Shown here: piece by piece, positions 56,010-64,000 of the stretch | Layout: each line of letters begins with the position of its first letter | How positions within the stretch are numbered: the first letter of the stretch is position 1 | Source: Cymodocea nodosa | Taxonomy: Eukaryota > Streptophyta > Magnoliopsida > Alismatales > Cymodoceaceae | Direction: 5' to 3' | Assembly (NCBI GenBank): GCA_036874045.1 | Contig: CM072335.1 | Coordinates: 7,336,001 to 7,400,000 of the forward strand | Length of the DNA stretch: 64,000 nt | The notes under the pieces: model-generated | What the model saw: only the letters and a program-made list of their open reading frames with translations | Database searches by the model: none | What the model was told of the DNA's origin: nothing | Translations under genes and position numbers: made by a program

Positions 56010-58594
56010 TCACAAGCCTCTTTGTCTTCGAAAAATATCAATCAAGGTATCTGAAATTTTCTTTGCAATATCTGTACTAACTCTATTTATCTGATCAAGT
56101 AATGCCTGATCTAAATCATTTTGAGAAACTTGTGATGGTTGCTGCAAAAATTCAGTATGTATGTCTGTATCTATACCTGTATGTATTTCTCTGTGTATAC
56201 CTTGTTGTATATCTATAGGTATATCTTGTTATATATTTGTATGTTGCTGTGTTTCTATAAATTCTGCGAATTGTTGCTGTGTTTGCCGAACCTGTTGTTG
56301 TTGTTGTCTGAGGATAGGTGTATCTGCCGCTGGGTATTTTTGGAGTTCCTTTGTAGAGAAAGATCATGACCTTAATCTTTTTTGTGGTCAAGGTGTAATA
56401 TCTGTTTGACTTGCCACAATTTTCAAAATTGTATCACCATAAAATAATTTACTCTACAAATGTAAGATATGAGGAACAAAAATATCATACTAGTTCACCT
56501 GTATATGGTTGATTAATGCGTATGTAGCATAAACACAACATCTACCAACTTCTGCCCATGACCAAACCTCTAAAACAATGTAGCATACAATATTTTTGCA
56601 ATAAAACGTGCTTGGCCATTTAAGTCATTTAGTAATGTCAATGGTTTGTTGGTAGTTGGATCTTTGGCTAAACTTGTAATGTCCCATCCCAATCGATAAA
56701 CCTATTTTCTTTCTGATAATTTAACTCCATTTTTCAGACCAAGTACCGATGAAGTAAATCTGGAGTTAAATATATGTCATTTTCTTGTATATTAGAAACA
56801 GGAATACCTTCTTCCACTATTAAGTTTGAGTAAAAACAACTAAGAAGTTCTAGTATAGCAAGATGGTCTGGCTGTTGTGGAAGTAGAGTCAACAAGCCTT
56901 GAAATTCAAATAGTTTACGTATGTGTGTCATCCCTTCAAACTTAACTGGTCTTGAATATAAAACTGTAAAAGTTTTATATGTCTGAAATTTGTCATAACA
57001 GGAATTATTTCTAAACCATAATAGTGTATTTGCATCTAAACTCTGTTTAGGATTAGGTATTTTCCTGTCATGATGTTCTGATCTGGGACTTGTTTCAATA
57101 TTATTAGCAGCATTTATATTGTCAGATCTTTCAGAACTGGTGGAATTTCTATCAAAACTAGTATAAATGTCTGAAATATTTGTTATTGTCGTATCAATAA
57201 TTTACTGAATTTCTTCTGGAAACATTTTAGTAGCAACAGTCTCTGTAACAATCGTATATCAGCAACCTGTATATCTATATGTGATCTATACAACTGTCTC
57301 TATATGAAAGAATGTTCTATATCTGTCTATGGAATAGAATCATCCTGTATTTCTGAAATTTGTATATGTGAGACATTGGTAGTATCATATTCTATTTGTA
57401 ACTGTGTATGTTGTTGATTATATACTTTTATCAACAAGTATACAATATATTGTAACAGACATAACCATACATATAAAGTGTAGTATAAGCAATTGTACCA
57501 AAATTCAAAAGTCTCTATTTGAGATACAGTAAGAGGAAGAATATCTGTACATTCCTCTTCAGATGAAATATCTTCAAAATTCATAGACTCAGTGTCTATG
57601 TCATCAATAATATCATCAAATTTGATATCATCTATATATATATCATCAAAATTTCCTACATTCTCACTTTCCATAGGAAAAGAATGTGTGCTTGCAGCAT
57701 TGTGTGAAAAACTGTCCATTATATTAAAAGATACATTATGCACTAATGTGACACAATACCTTAGAGTATATGCTTGTAAGCCAATATTTGTCACATGTAC
57801 TAGGATTCCTGACAAAAATGTCTGTCCAGCTTCTGCAATGGAGCATAGTTTTCCATTTTGCACTGATTCTTCTTTTTGCTGCAATACTCCTTGTACACTT
57901 GCAGTTAGTCCAAAATATTCAATTGTCTTTTTCTTTGTCTAACTATATACCTGTAGTGTTTCAGGTTGTTCAGGAGGTTCTAAAATTGTCTTAATTTCTC
58001 CTGTTAAAGGCACCTGTTGTCTTCATGGTCCTTCACCATGATGCCTAGGTGGTAATAATGGAATATAGAGTTTTAAGCTCTCCACCTCTGCCATTTTGAG
58101 TTGATAAACTCTTTGTCCTTCACTTCGAAGGCCCATTTTGCTAATGGCAGTTTTCTGTTCATTGATATACTGTTTAATATCATCTAAAACAGTTGGGGGA
58201 AAATAATGTTGGGAATACAAGGATTGTAATTCCCTGTTTGCATTTTCGATCATTGGTCCCCACTTCTTTCCATGATAAGTGATAGACTGTACCGATGTCT
58301 CTAGTACATGTCTAGAACTTACAACCACAAGGTTAGGTTGTAAATTTCTTTTCCATAAATGCAATGCGAAAAGTTCAGTCTGTTTTAGTCTAAACTCTGT
58401 TTCAGCATAATTTTGAATAAATTTCTAATAGAAAATTTTCTCATCTTGAACAGCTTTTCTGATTTCGTATAGTACTTTGTTTGAAAAGTGTACCTAGAGT
58501 AAATATCGTTGATTTCATTCTGCATTTTCTGAAGTTCCAGCTCTCTTTTCTGCACTTTGGTCATTCTATCACATCCTCTTCCACGTCCTGACAT
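56010..58594 (-). pseudogene. ORF3 (envelope-like), SIR-5
   Basis: Minus strand, ATG at 58594 (MSGRGRGCDRMTKVQKRELE) to TGA at 56012-56010. Same domain order as in SIR-4: Gly/Arg-rich start, helical region, a hydrophobic stretch near 57510-57425 (VWLCLLQYIVYLLIKVY), an acidic middle with EECTDILPLTVSQ, the conserved domain with THIRKLFEFQGLL (56931 on), ENDIYLTPDLL and SKLFYGD-like end, and a Thr/Gln-rich tail. The stop comes four codons after the place where SIR-4 has TAA; that TAA is CAA here. Frameshifts near 58490 and 56745 and stops near 58020-57900 and 57300-57200 break it. Confidence 0.8.
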
Positions 58595-60620
58595 TGTTGA
58601 TTAATCTTTGTTTTGCATTGTAGAACTTAGTGGAAGGAAAGATTGTGAAGCTAGGCTTTTACCAAGGTAAAAACACGAAAGGTTGTTAGGAAAACATTCA
58701 TAACTCTTCGAGTTTATAAATGGACGAACGGATTCAATCATTGAAATCATAAATATAAGATCCGTTACCGATAAATAACTCGAGTGCTTGCAATAACTGT
58801 ACAAGTTTTACAACCAACAATTGTAGAATACTTAGCGTAATTGTGCATATAAAAAAAATAACTTCAGGCTATGTGAAAAAGTGAGAGAACTCGAAGATTT
58901 ATGATAACTGTTCGAGTTTCTCGAAGGAATAGGTGTGAAAACTCGAAGATTTAAACATAACTGTTCGAGTTTCGACTGAGACATTATAAAGCAGTGAAAT
59001 TCAACACGTGCACAATTTGAACTTAAGGTGTTCAAAAAGTTTCCAAGACTTATAAACCTTACTATCCGATACTTAGATGCATTTCAGAGAGTTACAGATA
59101 ACCTTCCGAAAGATAACTTAAGTTAATCGTCCAGATCACGACACGTGTACTTAAACAGTTTTATAATAAAGAGATGTTTCGGAGAGTTACAAATCTAACT
59201 TTCCGATGCTCAAACGCATTTCGAAGAGTTACAGATAACTTACTGAAAATCCACTTAAGTCATGCATTATGGTTTCGACATGTGTACTTCAGGAAATAAT
59301 AAAATAGTCTATTGAACGTTTTAAAACACAACTATCCGATACTTGTAATATAACTTGCCGAAACAATAGAAAATTTGGATACTTAAGAATTAAAATACCT
59401 GCAAGTCACCGACAGTTTAGAAATGTACTTAATTAAGGTGTATTTCCTGAAATTATGTAGATTCTTTCATGAAAACATATAATAGTTCAAAAGTTATGAA
59501 TTATTATACAAGAAATTGCTCCCCCTACATAAATGTAGTGTAAAGAATCTATGGCGTACTTAATCTGGGTTGCCAAGCCCTAAGTAGAGTTGGCTTAAAA
59601 AGGTCAAATAGCTTACTTAAAGAGGATGCTAAGCCTTAAATAGATTTGAGTCTCTCTCTTTTTTTTCTTCTTTTTTTTGTAATTTGAATGAAATACAGAA
59701 ATAAGTAGTAGAGTTAACAATTTAGACTTTCTAGCTTTTATCTTATTCAGTTTACAAAAGATAATTCATAGAGATATACCTACAGAAACTTAAAAGATTT
59801 TAATAATGAGTACACAACTTAAGACAAATAAATATCGTACATTATGTGTAAAGAGTAGATAATAACAAAAATAACAAGGATTATATGCACAGATTATGTC
59901 AGGATTGTTATAACACCTTGACAGATAAATTAAGCTTGAGTACATTGCCCCCCCCCTTTTTTTTTTATATTCATATATATATATTTTATGTATTACCTCC
60001 CACAATATCATCTTTTTACATGATCATAATCCCTTACTTAGGGGAAAGATAACCAGTTACTCAATGACAAGTGAGAACAGGTAATTTTTTTTTTTTTAAA
60101 TATAATCTGAATTACTTACAAAATGAGTTTTCAGTCAGCACATCCCAAACCAATTGGTTTAAGTGACTAGGTTTTAAGATCCCCCAACGGACTTAATTAC
60201 TCAAGTAATTACAGACAAAAAAATAAACAAAAATAAAACAAGACAGTAAATTAAAATTAGAGGCAACCGCAAGAATAAATTTTTCTAATAGAATGTTAAT
60301 AACTTTTCTTTAATAAAAAGTACATACTTTCTATGTATTTTCCTATTAAAATCTTTGTAATAGCATATACATAAGTAACAAAAATATAGTTGGCACTCAC
60401 ATTGAATCAATTTAACTTTTCCTTAAGTAATCATTTCTAAATTTTTCTTAAATAAATTAACTTCAATAAAAATCAGAATTTCATAAATTCTTAACTACTA
60501 GAAAACTCTAATTCGAAAATAGAAATGTTGTTTTGTTTTGTTTTGTTTTTTTTTTAATAATAAAGACATTAAATTCTAAAACTACCTTATAGCAAACCAA
60601 AATACAAAAAACAGGACCAT
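58595..60620 (-). other. Spacer between pol and ORF3 of SIR-5
   Basis: 2 kb, non-coding, collinear with 36999-39015 of SIR-4. The motif cluster is next to ORF3 (about 58690-59400), with CACGTG near 59007 and 59144. A purine tract (RC of 59945-59970) lies mid-way. Confidence 0.75.
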
Positions 60621-63600
60621 TTAAATATCAGATAACCTACAGATACCAAGTTCTAATCGTAATTTTGAGAATGTATTTTCATCTAAGGGTTTTGTAAATA
60701 GATCTGCTAATTGTTCTATGGTAGGAACAAAATTTAATACTATTTTTCCTTTTATAACATTATCCCTTAGAAAATGATGTCGAACTTCTATATGTTTTGC
60801 TCGTGAATGTAAGACAGGATTTTTAGATAAACTTATTGCAGAACTACTATCACAGAAAATCTTAGTTGATTCATAGTTTAAATTAAAATCTTTTAAGGTT
60901 TGTCTAATCCACAGGATTTGAGCACAGTAAAGTGCAGCAGCTATATATTCAGCTTTAGTTGTAGATAATGCTACACAATTTTGCTTTTTGCTAAACCATG
61001 ACACTAAAGAATTACCTAACAATTGACAAGTGCCACTGGTGCTTTTTCTTTCAGACTTACATCCTGCGAAATCAACATCACTATAACCTACTAAGTTTAA
61101 ATAACTGTGTTTAAAGTAAAACAGTCCGAAATTGATGGCTACTAATAGATATTTAAAAATTCGTTTAACAGCAAGTAGGTGTGATTCCTTAGGATTTGAT
61201 TGATATCTAGCACAAGTACACACACTAAACATAATATCTGGTCAGCTAGCTGTTAAATAGAGTAATGAACCAATCATACTTCTATATTATTTTACATCTA
61301 CAGTTTTTCCAGAGTCATCTTTATCCAACTTGGTGATAGTACTCATTGGTGTATTCTTTGTTTTAGTGTTGTCTAAACCAAACCTCTTTAATAAATCTTG
61401 AGTATATTTTTCTTATGAAATAAAAGTACCCTGATCTAATTGCTTAATTTGTAAGCCTAGGAAAGATGATAGTTCATCCATCATACTCATTTCAAATTGA
61501 TTAGTCATGTCTTTCGAAAAGGACTCAACTAATTTATCATTTGTTGCTCCAAATATGATGTCATCTACATAGATTTGAACTACTAATATATCTTTTTCAA
61601 TCTTCTTGATAAAAAGACTGTGATCTGCCTTTCCCATAGAATACCCTTTTTCCATAAGAAATTTAGATAATCTTTCATACCAAGACCTAGGAGCTTGTTT
61701 AAGGCCATATAGTGCCATCTTAAGCTTGTAAACATACTCAAGATGTTTTGAATCTTCAAAACCTGAAGGTTGTTTTACATACACTTCTTCTTTTATATAT
61801 CCATTTAAAAAAGCAGTCTTAACATCCATTTGATATAATTTGAAATCCATATAACAAGCATAAGCTAACAAAATTCGTATTGATTCTAGTCTAGCAACAG
61901 GAGCAAAAGTTTCATCATAGTCAATTCCTTCCTCTTGCTTGTAACCTTAAGCAACTAATCTAGCTTTGTTTTTAACTATATGTCTATCTTGATCTACTTT
62001 GTTTCTAAATACCCACCTTATTCCCATTATGGATTGATTTTCAGGTGGTGGAACTAGATCCCATACCTCATTTCTTATAAATTGATTTAGCTCATCTTGC
62101 ATAGCTAAAAACCAAAATTCATCTTCTAAGGCATCTTCAATTTTCTTAGGTTCTAGTAACGAAACAAATGAATAAGCACCACAAATGTTGACTACTGATG
62201 ACTTAGTCCCAACTCCTTGATTAGGATCACCTATTATCTGATCAATAGGATGAGATGAAGCATAATGCCAATTTCTATGTTGTTCCATATTTTCTATAAG
62301 TATGACATTTTTTCTTCTAAATTTTCATCATTCAAATTTAGATTTCTTATTCTGTCAAATAATCTATCAATTTCTCTGTCAACATCATTTGGTACTATTT
62401 CTGGGAGAATTTCTGAATCAAAGTTTTCAGCATGTCTTAAATCCAAATGAGAATTTTCATGAAATTTCACATGTAGGGTTTCCTCAATGGTTTTTGTTGA
62501 TTTATTATAAACTCTATATGCTTTACTTCTAATGGAATAACCAACAAAAATCCCTTCATCTGATTTAGCTTTAAATTTGTCTCTTCGTTCCTTAGTGTTT
62601 AAAATAAAACACTTACAGTCAAAGGGTTTTAAATAACTTATTTTGGGAACCCTGTTATACCATATCTCATAAGGAGTTTTATCTAAAATTGGTCTTAGAT
62701 GTACTATATTTATAACATAGCATGCTATATGAACTGCTTCTGCCTAGAGAAAAAGGGGTAACTTATTCTCATTTAACATGGTTCTGGACATTTCCTGAAG
62801 TAATCTGTTCTTTCGTTCTACCATCCCATTTTGTGAATGAGCTCTTGGAAATGAGTACCTATGATCTATGCCTAATTCTTCACAAAAGGTGTCCATTTGA
62901 TCATTATCAAATTCTGTACCATGATCACTCCTAAGTTTTTGAATTTTAACATTTTGCTCATTCTGAACTTTATTATAGAATATCTTAAATATTTCAAAAA
63001 CTTCAGTTTTATTAGCTAGAAAATAGACCCAAGTAAATCTAGAATAGTCATCAACTAGTACAAAAGCATAATGTTTACCTCCTAGACTGGTTGTTATAGT
63101 AGGTCCAAATAAATCCATATGTACTAGTTCTAATACTCTTTTGCTTGTTATTTCATTTAAGCTTTTAAAGGATGTTTTATGTAACTTACCTAGTTGACAC
63201 GCATCACACATAAACTCTTTCGAGTACTTAATACTAGGTAAACCTTTAACTAGATTCTTTTTAGACAGCTTTTGTAATAATTTTAAGTTTGAGTGTCCTA
63301 GCCTTCTATGCCATAAAATGACTTCATCCAATTTTGCAATTAAGCAAGCATTGTCTTTAATAATATCAGAAGGAAAATTTAGAATATAAACAGATCCTTT
63401 CTTGTATGTAGTGAATAAAATTTCGTTTGTAGTCATGTCCATAATTTTACAGGAATCTTTTTCAAAAATTACTCTATAAATCTTCATTAAAACAGGAACA
63501 CTCAATAAATTAAAACCTAAGTTTTCAACTAATATGACATCATTTATAAAACATTTCTCAATTACTTGAACCTTGCTAGACCCAAGGATATTTGTTTTGC

Positions 63601-63718
63601 TTTTATTTCCAAAGGTAAGTTGTCCGTTCTTGGTCTTTGTTATTTTTGTAAGTAATCGTATATCTCTAGTCATGTGGCTGGATGCTCCACTGTCCATTAT
63701 CCATTTTGATTTGTGTAC
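60621..63718 (-). pseudogene. pol, SIR-5
   Basis: Minus strand. Protease MDSGASSHMTRD at 63697 (active site intact). Integrase: HRRLGHSNLKLL, CDACQLGKLHK, HMDLFGP, RSDHGTEFDNDQM and ERKNRLLQEM (63400-62780), then a TAG for Trp in FLxAEAV near 62744. Reverse transcriptase: [37 protein letters not shown] (61871-61413; YVDD intact). RNase H: CTCARYQSNPKESH, then DSSSAISLSKNPVLH, ending LGICRLSDI with TAA at 60621. Only a few stops (about 62744, 61950 and 61411) and small frameshifts remain, so this is the most complete Sirevirus pol here. Confidence 0.92.
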
Positions 63719-63757
63719 CTACAAAAATAGTCAAAAAGAGATTTTATCTCTTGGAAC
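63719..63757 (-). other. Intron-like segment at the SIR-5 gag-pol junction
   Basis: 39 nt on the minus strand, GTTCCAAGAG ... CTATTTTTGTAG, with in-frame TGA and TAG. Removal joins TGG of Trp-Val-Pro to GTACACAAATC in the protease frame. Confidence 0.45.
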
Positions 63758-64000
63758 CCATTTTTGAGTGGGTCCAAGAATTTTAGAGAGAGTCATATCA
63801 AAATAATCCATATTTTTAGACTTCAACTTATCTATTTTCTGATAATTATTTTTGCGTTTCTTTCTCTTAGTGTTATAATTATCAGAACATTTATCTCCAT
63901 GTAAACCAAAGTTGAAATTTTCATTTCTGACATTATTTGATTTCCAATATCCGATATTCTTTAAATATGAAGAAAATTGATCAAAAATATTAAAATTCTC
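63758..64000 (-). pseudogene. gag C-terminal end, SIR-5
   Basis: Minus strand; enters from the right edge and ends at GPTQKWVP before the junction. It reads NFNIFDQFSSYLKNIGYWKS and a Lys/Asn-rich stretch with KRKKRKNNYQKIDKLKSK, as in SIR-4 at 33640-33860. No stop is seen within this piece. Most of gag, the primer site and the 5' LTR are outside the window. Confidence 0.8.

Larger units (their letters stand above)
54471..64000 (-). mobile_element. Sirevirus SIR-5 (3' part; continues past the window)
   Basis: Minus strand. From right to left: gag end, gag-pol junction, pol, 2-kb spacer, ORF3, two polypurine tracts and 3' LTR. It is inserted in Athila pol; the left 5-bp flank is GGTGT (54466-54470), and its partner lies outside the window. 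It is closely related to SIR-4 in every part and less damaged, with long open frames (317 codons of protease-integrase, 203 of RNase H). Confidence 0.93.

Overview
The window is plant nuclear DNA, most likely from a monocot with a repeat-rich genome. The one intact-looking host gene has GC-rich exons, AT-rich introns with normal GT/AG borders and a TATA box, and nearly everything else is nested LTR retrotransposons. The species cannot be named from the sequence. Labels used below: SIR-1 to SIR-5 are Ty1/copia elements of the Sirevirus (SIRE/Maximus) type, TORK-1 is a Ty1/copia element of the Tork/Tnt1 type, and ATH is a Ty3/gypsy element of the Athila type.

Layout. 1-2789 (+) is the 3' end of SIR-1 (part of ORF3, polypurine tracts, LTR), inserted into ORF3 of a relative, SIR-2 (2790-6553, +). 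6554-8005 (+) is a decayed copia relic (LTR end, primer site, gag). 8715-12045 (-) is a four-exon host gene for a 475-residue conserved plant protein of unknown function. 12365-15100 is intergenic with a 249-bp tandem duplication. 15100-29375 (+) is SIR-3, which has lost both LTRs and is split by a complete TORK-1 at 22222-28192. 30031-45171 (-) is a broken F-box gene, cut by a complete 12.6-kb SIR-4 (30543-43174, +) and by a solo LTR (43244-44605, -). 45393-54470 (-) holds Athila-like gag, an ORF3-like frame and pol in an odd order. 54471-64000 (-) is SIR-5, inserted into the Athila pol and running off the right edge.

How the parts relate. In the copia elements gag packages the RNA, pol (protease, integrase, reverse transcriptase, RNase H) copies and inserts it, and an extra ORF3 about 2 kb beyond pol encodes an envelope-like protein of unknown function. 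Nearly all element ORFs carry stops or frameshifts, so these copies are probably dead; SIR-5 is the best preserved of the Sireviruses.

Most notable: (i) the same ORF3 domain occurs in the copia Sireviruses and next to the gypsy/Athila genes; (ii) one short motif, TCGnnnAGTTA and its inverse, is repeated in the LTRs and ORF-flanking spacers of unrelated families; (iii) an F-box gene fragment stands where pol is expected after the Athila-like gag; (iv) a 36-39 nt GT...AG segment at the gag-pol junction of three Sirevirus copies holds in-frame stops, and its removal would fuse gag and protease in frame.
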